Assembly (NCBI GenBank): GCA_033557685.1
Contig: JAWQRN010000050.1
Coordinates: 1 to 45,345, forward strand
DNA length: 45,345 nt
Origin: Sperchopsis tessellata
Lineage: Eukaryota > Arthropoda > Insecta > Coleoptera > Hydrophilidae
Direction: 5' to 3'
The notes beneath the pieces were generated by a model, which was given only the letters and a program-made list of their open reading frames with translations, was not told where the DNA came from and did no database searches. The first letter of the stretch is position 1. Each line of letters begins with the position of its first letter. The position numbers were made by a program, and so were the translations under genes. This document shows, one piece after another, positions 21,901 to 31,654 of this stretch.

Positions 21901-22560
21901 ATCAGCTTATATTAGTTCACTACAGGTCATATAATCCCATGTTTGTTTCCAAAGTCCTATATTGTTCGCAGCCTATATCCAGTTGGTATGAATTCTTTTG
22001 ATGTCATCAGTCCATTTGGTAGGAGGGAGGCGTCTACTTACATATGCATCCGATCTCAGTCTCCACTCCATAATACGCTTCGTTCATCTACCATCTCATA
22101 ATAAGTTATTGCTACATATCCGGCCCAGTTCCACTTAAGCCTGGTAATTCGGTGTATTGCATCCACCACTCCATTTCTGCGTCTTATTTTTGTGTTTGGT
22201 ACTCTTTCACCCAAACGAAGCCGCAACATACTTCTCTGCATTGCTCTTTGGGTTGTCCGAATTTTGTTTATTGACTTTGTTGTGAGAGAGTGCGTTTCGC
22301 CTCCATACGTCAGAACAGGCAGAACACACTGATCGAAAACTTTCCTTTTAAGACAATTGGGGATTTGAGATTTGTAGATATATCCCAGCCTACCGAAAGT
22401 GGCCCACATTAAACTTATTCTTCTTAGGAGTTCATGAGTCTTGTTGTCTATGGACATACGGATTTCATTCCCGAGATATTTATAAGTTGCGGTCTCCTCT
22501 ATATGTTTTCCATCCACAAGAATGAGTTCACCAAGAACCAGGTTTCCTTTATCTTTGAAT
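21867..22560 (-). mobile_element. RTE-like LINE 3' fragment with (GAT)n tail
   Basis: The minus ORF 22056-22517 encodes DGKHIEETATYKYLGNEIRM, LKRKVFDQCVLPVLTYGGET, RTTQRAMQRSMLRLRLGERV and LKWNWAGYVA, which is the C-terminal region of an RTE-like reverse transcriptase. Beyond the ORF the same strand carries the family's end, TDDIKRI.TNWI, and then a GAT trinucleotide tail at 21867-21903. The tail directly marks the 3' terminus. The palm domain is missing, so the copy is 5' truncated near 22560. Its sequence groups with 5047-5475 rather than with the GAA-tailed copies. Confidence 0.9.
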
Positions 22561-23027
22561 ATACTTAATAATTATTGTGGCAATATTCCTCTTCAAAACA
22601 ACTATTGTAGCTAATTCAAAGGTAGATTCAGTACACTACTACGTTAACACTCACCTCTATATTTTTTAATATCTCCTGTCATCATTTACTTATTTATATT
22701 CGGTGCTTATAAACCGTATTGTTTCTCTAAAAACCTACCTTTGATGTCGACAAGGATGTAAATATAGAACCTATATTATTCAAAAACAAATAAATTAAGG
22801 GAAATCAGTCTTCGAGTCAATTTCGATCCGCAAATATTATATTCTATTAAGAATTTACTTCATGGTCGGTCTACTGCATGTGAACACTATTGGATTTGAT
22901 ATCCACTTTTACGTTGTATTGAACTTTGATCTTAAGGTTTCATTTTAAATTAACATCAAACATTTCCTAGTAAATTCGAAAGGTAGGTATTGTTTTTTTT
23001 TTAAATATCTCCAACGATTTAGATTAA
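22561..23027. other. No gene recognised
   Basis: AT-rich. A T-rich tract ending ATTTAG near 23022 could act as a splice acceptor for the ORF that follows, but a stop lies between it and that ORF's frame. Confidence 0.4.
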
Positions 23028-23270
23028 GCAAATAACCGAATCGAACAGTTGCTCACTGTGTTAGGAAATGTAGACGAGACTTTTGCATCCACTCCCTGTG
23101 GCGTGGAACATGTTATTAATGTAAGTCAAGATCGAGAAGTTAATATGGGTCACGGAGGAATGTATTTATATCTCAGACCAGAGAAGAAAAATAACCGTAC
23201 AATTTATGTTCATGCTAATGTAACAACTGCTGATTTATCTATATGTCTTATCTCTAATAATCGTAAATGA
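23028..23270 (+). CDS. Unassigned protein-like ORF, possible exon
   Basis: The frame is open from 23028 to a TAA-bounded stop at 23270, about 80 codons, with a balanced composition unlike the AT-driven random ORFs nearby. It includes TFASTPCGVEHVINVSQD, then VNMGHGGMYLYLRP and TIYVHANVTTADLSIC. The spacing IN...D..VN.G.GG.YLYL recalls the repeated blades of MABP (beta-prism) domains, which typically have D.N.GAGG.YIYL; this is a motif resemblance only. No ATG starts the frame and no convincing acceptor precedes it, so it may be an exon of a gene extending out of view, or a gene fragment. Confidence 0.4.
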   Translation, partial: ANNRIEQLLTVLGNVDETFASTPCGVEHVINVSQDREVNMGHGGMYLYLRPEKKNNRTIYVHANVTTADLSICLISNNRK

Positions 23271-23508
23271 ACAGCTTTAAACTGCACTCGTTTAGCGAAC
23301 TCATTTCCAAAGCTACATTGTAACTACAGTCCCTTCGACGAAGTTATTGAGGTAAAGCTTGTAAACCTCCTACACTATTGTATTATATTCCAATATTCTG
23401 CCCTCTCCCCGTGCGAATCACATACATGTAATTCGGTAAAAATCATGTACTTATCTTGAATTTCATGGTTTAACTGTGTGCAATAGTAGCAGATAAAAAC
23501 AATCTAAA

Positions 23509-23580
23509 ACGGTGGTTACCAACCTGTGCTCTGCGAACCACTTGTGGCCCGCGGCGCGTTTCAGATGATGGTACGGTGTT
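23509..23580 (+). mobile_element. Possible hAT-type terminal sequence
   Basis: CGGTGGTTACCAACCTGTG, then TCTGCGAACCACTTGTGGCC and CGCGGC, resembles hAT terminal inverted repeats of the CAGTGGTT..CAACC class, including the internal hairpin GAACCACTTGTGG. The opposite terminus was not found, and the AT-rich DNA to 23890 holds no transposase. Confidence 0.4.
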
Positions 23581-23896
23581 ATATTTCTACTATCCCTTTA
23601 AATAAAATATATCCAATTAATAAATTAATACAACCATTTCTACTTATGAGATCCAGAGAAACATAGCTGAACAAAATTTACATAATCAATCGAAGGGCCA
23701 GCCCAAATTCAATAATTAATTCAACCAAAACAAACACATAAATAATAGTTAAACCAACGCTTAAAAAGTTTTCAAATAAAATAGAGCATGAAAATGACAG
23801 TCACATCAATTGAGACATTTTAGAACATGAGCCAGTGATTCATTTATAATAACACTCCTAACATTTAGAACATTCACTTAACACATGAAAGGTAAC

Positions 23897-26255
23897 CTTC
23901 TTCTTCTTCTGGTGCCTATCCGTTTCGGATCATTATGGTCATGCGGTCTTTGTCTACTGCGGCTCTGATCCAGATTCGAAGATTTTTTAGCCACGATATT
24001 CTTCTCCTTCAGGGTCTTCTACTTCCTTTCCACCTTCCCTTGCAGTATTAGTTGTAATACTTCGTACCTTTGTGGATTCCACATTATATGCCCTGGAATA
24101 CGCTTCCTTTTTTTTCCTTTTTATTGTTACCATGAGTTCTTTTTTTCACAGATTCTTTGTAAGACCTCTTGGTTGGTGATATGGTCTATCTATGAGATTT
24201 AATTTATATGTTGGTACAGTCACATCACGAATGCCACGAGTTTCTTGATGGCCGCTTCTGTCAGTGTCCAGGACTCTACTCCATATTGAAGTACTGGAAA
24301 GATATATAACCTTAATAGTCTGACCTTTGTTTCGATATGATGGTCATGGGTTTTGAATACCTTCGCCATCTTAAAAAATGCAGATCTGGCTTTCTCTATT
24401 CGACATTTTATCTCCAGTGAGTGATCTCACGTTTCATTTACTGATGTCCCTAGATATGAGTATTTTTGCACTCTTTCCAGTCTTTTGCTGTCTACCAGTA
24501 GGTGATCGTGATGGTGATTGTTTTTGGAGACTACCATGTATTTAATCTACTTAACAATGAGTGTGAATCCGTATCTTCGACTGCTTTCCACTATTTTGTT
24601 CATCAGCTCTAGGAGGTCTTCCAGGTTGTCTGCGCCGGTTATCTTGATCCCAGCCTAGCCTCCTCCAGCGCTTCCAGGAATATGTGTTCAGACCATACAT
24701 TGAACAGTGTCGGTGAAAGTCGAACTTTCTCCTTGAATACGTATGGAGGCAGTCTGATCCAGTATAAGGTACTTATTATTTTTAGGTCTACGTTTTCCAT
24801 TCTCATCTTTCTTAAAATGTCCGTTAGTTTGTTGTGTTGAACCTTGTCAAATGCCTTCTTATAATCGATATAGCATGCGCAGGCATCTCAATTCACTTCT
24901 CGGCATCTTTGGACTAACACTTGAAGACTGAAAAGTGCTTCTCTTGTTCCCATGGTGTTTCTGAATCCAATCGGTGTTCTGATGATATGTTCTTCACATT
25001 TTCTGGTTATTCTTCTGTGGATTATTTTTACAAAGAGTTTCAGTAGATGATTTGTTAAACTTATAATGCGGTAATCGTTGCTGTGTTTAACGCTTTCTTT
25101 TTTCTTTGGTAAAGTTATAAACATGGATGCTAACCATTGTTTTAGTACTTCCCCATTGACATATACCCTGTTAAATACTGTTGTAAGCTACCGGATGCCT
25201 TATTCGTCAAACAATTTGATAAATTCGTTATTATATGGTCCCGGAGCTTTGCCATCATTCAATTGTTACTTTCGTGTCGTCTAGATTATTAGGCTCTGGC
25301 GGTTGTTCTGTCTTGTCGTCTTCCAAAAGTTCGGCCAAGTATGTTTTCCACACATCCATTATTTCTGTTTTATTAACAATGATCTTACCCTCTGCATTGT
25401 GTGAACTTCTTACTGTGTTTGACCTTTAAATTCCTGCTCTCTCCCTAATTTTTTTATGCATGTTAAACATATCGTATTTTTGCTTTAAGACCTCTATTTC
25501 CGTACATTGCACCTTGATCCAATTTTGCTTTGCTTTTCGTATCTCCTGTCTTACTTGTCTCTGAGCGTTGTTGTACTTTGACTGGTCGTTATTTACTTTC
25601 CTTCTCTCTTCCATGAGTCTCAGTATCCCGTCTGTCATCAAGCCTTTTCTTCTCTCCTTTTTATTGATTAAGTGTTTGTCTCCAACTTTCTTGAATTTTC
25701 TAGCTATTTCTTCAAGACTTTCTTCTACGCTGTTCATTTCTTCTAGATTCTACCACTTCTCCCCTATCAGTTTTGTCACTGTTTCGCTCGTTTCTTCTTC
25801 TTTTAGTATTGTCATTTCCCATCTTTTCTTGGTTGTTTTGTTCGTGACTGTAATCATTTTAATTAGAAATCTTCCTACTGGAGGACTGTGATCCGATTAT
25901 ATCTCAGCACCTGGGTAGGTCTTGACTGATATGCAGCAATGTCGAAATCTTTTGTTCACCAGCATATAGTCAATTTGGTTCCTGACTACGTTATCTGGAC
26001 CATCTCTAGGTGCACTCCATGTGTAAAGTCGGCGTGGTGGTAGTTTATAGAAAGTGTTTAGAATTACGTATCCTTCTTCTTCTGCGAAACACTGCAGTTA
26101 TCTATCCTCGTTCATTTATTGTGCCCAGTCCGTACTCCCCCACATATTCGCCGTTCCTTCCTCTACCAATCTTGACATTTAAATTTCCCATGAAAATCGG
26201 GCATCTTGTTTGTTGAGTTGTTTAAGGACATCATTAACCCGTAGAAATTATCTAT
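23897..26255 (-). mobile_element. RTE-like LINE with endonuclease remnant, RT and (GAA)n tail
   Basis: The minus strand starts near 26255 in the endonuclease domain. It reads LNTFYKLPPRRLYTWSAPRD, then NQIDYMLV and SDHSP, the last two being conserved nuclease motifs. The linker is the ORF 25426-25737 (EESLEEIARKFKKVGDKHL, RQEIRKAKQNWIKVQ). The RT start (24888-25124) reads HSNDYRIISLTNHLLKLFVK and TPIGFRNTMGTREALFSL. Then come CYIDYKKAFDKV (motif A), RLSPTLFNVW, and SLEIKCRIEKARSAFFKMAK with VLQYGVESWTLTE. The YADD motif C is missing: ARLG runs on to ITGADNLEDLLELMN with no YADD between, a small deletion. Stops and frameshifts are common. The 3' end at 23897-23910 is a GAA tail. This is the most complete RTE-type copy here but catalytically dead. 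Confidence 0.9.
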
Positions 26256-26713
26256 TTCTTCGTGTGGCTTAACCAGGTAAGTATATTCTGTATATGATTG
26301 ATGCAAATCAAGTAAGGAAAATCCAATGAACTGGTACATTAAAATTTATTAACATCTTTTTAAACAAAGGGCCTTCATCAAATACACTACGATTCTAAGA
26401 TACCACAACTACTTATAAATTAATAAAAGTTCAATTTCCTTTCTTACTGTGTATTGTTTTCAAGTTTAACGACAAAATGTTCAACTTTATCTTAATACAT
26501 TTGTATCTTCGTTTCGAAAAATCCACAGTTGTATTAAATCTTTTCAGATCGGTTGTGGAATATATTTTGATGATGAGCTGGAGATATTAAAATTCTTTGA
26601 TGACTGATACGTTCATGTTTTTAAGTCACGTGCACATGAATGTGCTAAATGTTGCACGAATCTAAAAATGTTCAGATAAAGAGCAGATTGTTGCAAATAA
26701 CAATTATGATTAC
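26256..26713. other. No gene recognised; possible intron
   Basis: AT-rich sequence. It would be the start of the first intron of the candidate gene whose exon ends at 26714. Confidence 0.4.
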
Positions 26714-26798
26714 CGAAAACGAATTCGACTTCGTTCTGTGCCAGCGCGATATATGCTGTTAGAACCGCTGAAGCAAAAGAAAGGAGATGAAGCGACAT
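26714..26798 (-). CDS. Candidate first coding exon with signal peptide
   Basis: The ATG at 26796-26798 on the minus strand opens MSLHLLSFASAVLTAYIALA, then QNEVEFVF. This is a textbook signal peptide: a short N-region, a hydrophobic core and small residues before a likely cleavage after ALA. The sequence then reaches a consensus splice donor, G|GTAATC, with the GT at 26712-26713. The product would be secreted or membrane-bound. The remaining exons are not visible; the RTE-like LINE at 23897-26255 would sit inside the first intron. A longer frame upstream to 26903 begins at another ATG but gives a poor N-terminus. A TATATA is near 26855 and a TCAGT, like the arthropod initiator, near 26815. 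A chance signal-like ORF is the alternative. Confidence 0.45.
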
Positions 26799-27322
26799 CT
26801 TGACCTGCCTACTGACAAGCAACAAGCGGCTTGCTGTCTTTGAATGTATTACATATATGTCGACGCTCAAATGAGACGTGAACTGACAAATTAATGAAAA
26901 CAAGCCATTTATTAACTAGCTGTTATTTTTAAATAATTTATTTGCTATTTAAAGCATAAAGCCGTCTTCGGCATGGATAAGACTTTGACTGTACTGTTCC
27001 AGAAATGCGTGTGGTAGGTCATGTCTGTTGTGGCACACCAAAAGATCATTTATCGATAACCTACTTTCGGGATTTTGATAAATAGCGTTAAATTAATATC
27101 GCTGTAAATTTAGCGTTCACATTCTTTAACAGTTTTAAACTCCATGGCCACTACATTAATATAAATTACATTTAATTTAAATTTCAGTTTGAAGGCTACT
27201 TGCACAATTACAGAAATGAAAACATAACTATTTTTAAATCAAGTGGACTGGTTTTGTTTCTGATTTTCTTTTTATTATTGTCGGCAATTTTGCATTATAT
27301 TCTTCACCAGCTGACCCTTTAC

Positions 27323-27452
27323 TAGGGCTGAGTCGAACTCACATTTTTGGGTCGATCTTCAATACCAAAAAAAGATCGATTGTTCGAAAATCGACCTTTG
27401 ATCAAGATACATTTTTGATCATAATAGATCTTCGATCGAGCTCGATTTTTCT
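27323..27452. repeat. GATCGA-rich segment, possible DNA transposon end
   Basis: ACTAGGGCTGAGTCGAAC is followed by about 100 bases with repeated GATCGA, TCGATC, TGATCA and AGATCT words, many self-complementary. A GGGCTG start followed by an alternating CGAT-rich block is seen at some hAT-type termini. No matching second terminus was found. Confidence 0.35.
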
Positions 27453-28379
27453 TTATTGAAATGCAAAGGATACCACAGTTGTTGTATCATACACGTCTAC
27501 CAAAATAAAAACGTAATCCTGATGAATACACTCCATAATAGTAGAAGGAAATAAGCGATAGAGATGACACAAAAATTCTACTTGATTGTAGTTTAGTTTT
27601 ATAATATCTTAGACACCGGTGCCACAGCTCGTTTATCGTATTATGTCGAGAAGTAAATCAAATTTGGAATAAAAAGTTTTCTTCGGGAGAGGGCTCTTTT
27701 TGGAGCAACGGCAACTGGGCAATAAATTGTTTCCCATGAGTGATGTTTGGTGGTAAGAAACCATGAGTAGATGTGCAAAATATGAAGGTTTTATTTGAAC
27801 AAAATAAATATCAAAAAAACAAAAACTCATATTTCGAATAAAATACAGGTACCATTATTATTTGGGTCTATCAATATTCATTTGGAATTCTAAAACTCTT
27901 CTTACACACAAATATTTTAGCAAGAGCTGCCACTGGAACTTCCCTTTCAGATACTGAGCCTGGAAATCATGGCGCCTAAAAACTGAATGAATGAAAATGC
28001 CTTAAGGTAGGATTAACGATGTATTCATTTGGAAACTTCAATATGCGGTTAGTTTCGTAGGAGATTTCCATCTATAACTTCTTGAATGTAATGCTTATTT
28101 TTTAACACATTTTTTTATTGATAAGAAAGATGCAACAAATCATTTATTAAATTCGACCTTTTCAAGCATTTAATACACATTTAAATAAAGTAGTAAAATA
28201 AATAGAACAAAAGAAATTTTCTCCCATAATGTAAGCTTTATGATCGACTAGATAAAGGATCCCGACTCATTATATAGCAATTTAAAAATGCCTTGTAAAT
28301 ACCGAAGTGTTTCTTCTTCAAACAGACAAACCAACTGAAACGGCTTCTCGGGAAACGGTCAAGAGAAATATTTTAATCC

Positions 28380-28440
28380 CAAACCTCGCCTGGCTTATAT
28401 AAGCCGGCAGGCACTTCTCGGTAGCCGAAATAAAACATAG
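28380..28440 (+). promoter_or_regulatory. LTR-like core: TATA palindrome and AATAAA
   Basis: GGCTTATATAAGCC at 28393-28406 is a perfect 14-bp palindrome holding a TATA box. About 25 bases downstream is AATAAA (near 28426). A TATA box closely followed by a polyadenylation signal in GC-richer surroundings is the layout of many insect LTRs. No TG...CA ends, primer-binding site or gag/pol were found, so a solo LTR is only a possibility. Confidence 0.3.
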
Positions 28441-28714
28441 ATTACTCGGGCCCCGATAAATGGGTTCTAAGTTCCATTGTCCCCTTTGTCCTGTGAAGCG
28501 TATATTTCTAGAATCCAAAGGAAAGACTTTGTCCTTTCGAGATATTTACTATCGTGTACTTGAAATGAAAGCTTTTATAAAATTGAACACCCTAACTTGA
28601 AAAGGTGATACGTGTCGAATTCATTTACACAAAGAAGTGAAAATACTAAGCAGCTGCAAATTCTTGTTTTGTGTAAAATTTTATACACGTAGGTATTATA
28701 TGGCGGGCAAGATG

Positions 28715-29165
28715 TAAGTAAGTAAATAATATTTTATTCATAAGCCAAAACAGTATTGTATACAAAAAATATAATATAAAAAAATATACACAAAAAACAT
28801 AATATGCAGGCAAATACAAAATAACATGAACACCTACATACAAACACATTAGAGCAAACCCATACATGAATGAATGCGAGTTCAAAAATTGTGGTCAGAC
28901 CCAAATGCAAAAACACCCAACACAGAACACTTCCACAGTCAAAAATTATGGGCACAAAATACATCCAAGGTATAAAAGGCTGCACCATACAATATAGAAA
29001 TGCCTTTTATACATCGCAAAAAATTGCCACAACATGCTTCTTCAATGAATTATATACCCCACCAAGCAGACTGCAAATTGCATCGCAAGCATTCACACCA
29101 AGCCTAAAACCAAACTGATATCTGGAAAGTACATTATATTTACCCAGGCACAAGTGAATCATTGA
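28715..29165 (-). mobile_element. Jockey/CR1-group LINE, internally deleted, with 3' tail
   Basis: The minus strand reads NVLSRYQFGFRLGVNACDAI, CSLLGGVYNSLKKHV and VAIFCDV-stop-KAF. QFGFR and the F.D...KAF motif A are hallmarks of non-LTR reverse transcriptases. Straight after motif A the sequence passes into AT-rich DNA with no motif B or YADD, and then ends TTATGAATAAAATATTATTT followed by ACTTACTTAC near 28715. AATAAA plus an ACTTAC repeat is a LINE 3' end. The copy therefore lost the rest of its RT by an internal deletion, besides being 5' truncated. Confidence 0.8.
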
Positions 29166-29301
29166 ATAACTGAAGAAGCACCGGTATACATACGCTATAT
29201 TTAGTATATTCTGTATTACTCTTGTTGCAAGGTTATCAAATCCACAAAACAGCTAGTTTTCCTTTTGAATGGTATTAACTATTTTCCTCTTTTTAATAAA
29301 T

Positions 29302-29334
29302 TAACTGATGATGTAAATGTAAAATCCGAAAATG
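29302..29334 (+). ncRNA. Hammerhead-like motif
   Basis: ACTGATGATGTAAATGTAAA followed by ATCCGAAAATG contains both invariant blocks of a hammerhead core, CTGATGA and CGAAA, 15 bases apart. The bases between pair poorly, so stem II is weak. It is followed by AT-rich palindromic sequence (AAAATGTT...AACATTTT). It may be the end of a Penelope-like element; no coding sequence adjoins it. Confidence 0.3.
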
Positions 29335-29499
29335 TTATAATTAGTAAAACATTTTACTTTTCTTGTAATTTATTAAATATGGTTCAGTACATCATTATTC
29401 CACTTAATGTATACTAACTTTATTTATGACATATATTTTTCTGTTGTTATAATTTTACCTGTCGCTCAACGAGAATATATTTAAGAAAGAAATCATATT

Positions 29500-29637
29500 A
29501 TGACATTGATTCTTCCAAATAAAGGACTAACCTCAGTGGTAATTGATCCTGACACCATCTGTTCCAGCTTAACTTTTAAAGGCGATGATTCAACATCAAC
29601 TAGTATACAAATTGTAGAAGGTGTCCCTGTTCAATAA
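29500..29637 (+). CDS. Short unassigned ORF (45 aa)
   Basis: It begins with ATG and reads MTLILPNKGLTSVVIDPDTI, then SLTFKGDDSTSTSIQIVEGV, ending VQ and TAA. Its composition is protein-like rather than AT-driven. It lies about 0.6 kb upstream of the receptor exon on the same strand, but nothing links the two. It could be an exon end, a gene fragment or chance. Confidence 0.25.
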   Translation: MTLILPNKGLTSVVIDPDTICSSLTFKGDDSTSTSIQIVEGVPVQ

Positions 29638-30215
29638 AAATTCTAGTGCTGGGCGGGGAACAATAAAATGAGGGCATAACTGAGAGGCCTTGTAAAAACT
29701 ACTTTCTTGTTAAAATTGAACCCGTCTTGAGAGAACAGGTGTTATTACGATATCCTCAATAGTAAATCTCTTCACACTTGTTATGTCTCTATGTAAGGGA
29801 ACAGTACACAAGCCATAAATGTAAAATTCACAATTTCTTCAACAACATTTTTATTGTGCAATAAAATTCTTACACGGTTATACTTGGATTGTAAAGTTCA
29901 TACAAAATTTCTAAGCGGTGTTGAATGGCATCGTCGTTGTATATACTTGGATTTATTATTTTTTTCTTACTTGTGTGTTCTCGAGAAGTATTTTTTATTT
30001 GTTTTGTGTAGTTTCGATCTGCGATAATTGCATTTCTTAATTTTTTATCTAAAATAACTATGTCAATGAATTTTTGCAGTACTCGGAGCAATAATTGCTT
30101 TTTACATATCTGCTATACGTACCGCAAGGGTATATGTTATGACCAATTTTTATATCAAAATGTTTTGCTATTTTTTTTTAAATTTGTTGTTTAACTAAGT
30201 TTTCTTTATTTACAG
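29638..30215. other. No gene recognised; probable intron 5' of the receptor exon
   Basis: AT-rich, ending in the pyrimidine-rich tract TTTTCTTTATTTACAG at 30200-30215 that serves as the splice acceptor. The minus ORF 29870-30091 is a low-complexity shadow. Confidence 0.5.
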
Positions 30216-30400
30216 AGATTTGCGACCACAAAGTTTAGAGAAAAGTCAAGAGCGTTGCAGACTGAGGTTGTATTCTGTATACGCCTGGGGGGTTCCCATG
30301 CTGATTGCAGCTATTGCTGCTACATTGGACAGCGTTTCTGACAACTCAGAATATTCTTTTCTGAGACCGAGGTTTGCACATAGTGCTTGCTGGTTTCCAG
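30216..30400 (+). CDS. Methuselah-like GPCR, internal exon
   Basis: A 185-bp open exon between a strong acceptor (TTTCTTTATTTACAG|A) and a consensus donor (CCAG|GTATGT). The frame has one base, 61 codons and one base. It reads LRPQSLEKSQERCRLRLYSV, YAWGVPMLIAAIAATLDSVS, then FLRPRFAHSACWF. LYS.YAWGVP within a hydrophobic segment (transmembrane helix 4) followed by the CWF of the second extracellular loop is the signature of methuselah-type secretin-family receptors of insects. These are plasma-membrane G-protein-coupled receptors. The basic stretch before helix 4 fits the second intracellular loop. The exon has no stops and is phase-consistent, so a living gene is likelier than a relic. Neighbouring exons were not found, which implies long introns. 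The plus ORF to 30600 reads through the donor and is not real past 30400. Confidence 0.8.
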
Positions 30401-30709
30401 GTATGTTACATTTACAAAACTATCTATTGCATTTATTTGTATTCGAAACTTGTGTAACAATGCACATTTTATCGCCTTTTAAACAGTCTTTAAAAATACA
30501 TAACACATTTTGCAACTGTGTAAGAGTTTATAAAGTATTAGAATTGTTCAAAATTACCACTATTAATGTAAAACCCAATATATTCATATATTATTCTTAA
30601 ATTTTGTAGACAGTTTGAAACATCGTTATTATTGCACCAGTTTAATTCGTAAATTTTCCCCCTAACCTTATTTTTAATAATTTCGACACTCTGATTAAAA
30701 TTATTATTA

Positions 30710-30961
30710 ATGTATCTTAAAGGTGTTACATCGGGGGTATTTAGTGGCCATGGATGGGTCCATCATTACCAATCCAAACGACATATTAACCATTTAAATG
30801 CTCCCGAACCTCCAAAACATTATGTGGGGGCGCTCAGTCCTATTGCCAAATTACGTAATGAAGCTCCTCGGCAGAAAATTGTTGATCCAAAAGCTGTCCT
30901 ACCTCTGGAAGACTCATTTCTAGATATGTTTCCCGTATTAGGTTATAATCAAAAATTATAG
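30710..30961 (+). CDS. Unassigned ORF, probable C-terminal exon
   Basis: It reads GVTSGVFSGHGWVHHYQSKR, NAPEPPKHYVGALSPIAKLR, and PLEDSFLDMFPVLGYNQKL, then stop. Proline-rich, charged and non-repetitive composition in an AT-rich background suggests real coding. An AAAG|GTGTT boundary near 30721 could be an acceptor, although the preceding tract is A/T-rich rather than pyrimidine-rich. It does not match the methuselah receptor exon 300 bases upstream, so it is either another gene or a retrocopy fragment. Immediately after the stop begins an antisense transposase relic. I do not recognise the family. Confidence 0.5.
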   Translation: MYLKGVTSGVFSGHGWVHHYQSKRHINHLNAPEPPKHYVGALSPIAKLRNEAPRQKIVDPKAVLPLEDSFLDMFPVLGYNQKL

Positions 30962-31290
30962 GCCCTACAATTTTATTTAGGAAATTACCACACCAAACTT
31001 TAATAGATTTTCGATTTTTTAGTTAGAACAACTGTTTATTGTTCTAAAACGAACTTCTATGTTTTCTGTTAAAAATCCCTGCTGTGGAAAACGACGATTC
31101 ATCTGTCCATACGATATGTTTTAACAGGTTAGAGTTTTAGGCCAGTCTTTTGAGCATTTGCTGGCAAATTTTAACCTTTTCCGCTTTTGATCTTCTGTAA
31201 TCTCCTGAACTGGCAATAATTTGTAAGGCCTATATTCATGTTTTTTCTTTGAAAACTTGAATGACTTTTTTGAGTTTCACGTGATGCAGC
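30961..31290 (-). mobile_element. Tc1/mariner-superfamily transposase relic
   Basis: The minus strand reads KKHEYRPYKLLPVQEITEDQ, KRKRLKFASK, then after a frameshift HIVWTDESSFSTAGIFNRKH and SIKVWCGNFLNKIVGP. The order H.YRPYK, E......RL.FA, WTDES.F, VWCG matches the first half of an IS630/Tc1/mariner-type DDE domain, close to the group that has a DUF4817 helix-turn-helix. Only the first catalytic Asp is covered. The fragment is 3' truncated at 30961, flush with the end of the preceding ORF. Confidence 0.65.
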
Positions 31291-31654
31291 AAGTAAGCTA
31301 GTTTCAGCCTTTTCTAAAACAAATTATTTACATGGTCAAACATCTTTAAACCACTATCCGCATCTGCTATCAGAATACAGATTTTACTCAGAGAGAATTT
31401 GTTTTAAAATAAATGCTTAAAATAGGGTTGCGGAAAAACTTTAAAATTAATTTTAGTTTCATTCTTTATACGAGTAAATTATATCATAGTAACCTTCAAA
31501 ATACATCAAAATATCATGATCTTCATTCTCATTTGCTCCAAAGCAACGCCGTTTTCTTTTAAGGCTGTTAGTACCTCTCAAATATCTATAAGTATTCAAA
31601 AATATGTTTTCACTGGGAGTTGGGCGATTTGGGTATAATGCTATAATTTTCTTT

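Larger units (their letters stand above)
26799..28714. other. No gene recognised; two possible repeat termini
   Basis: AT-rich. Apart from the GATC-rich segment and the promoter-like segment listed separately, nothing coding is visible. ORFs at 27633-27830 and 28318-28518 have no known motif. Confidence 0.5.

Noticed and set aside
28734..29118. Overlapping ORFs on both strands over the LINE tail
   Set aside because: They cover a LINE fragment whose true frame (QFGFR, motif A) differs in part; the remainder is 3' untranslated sequence.
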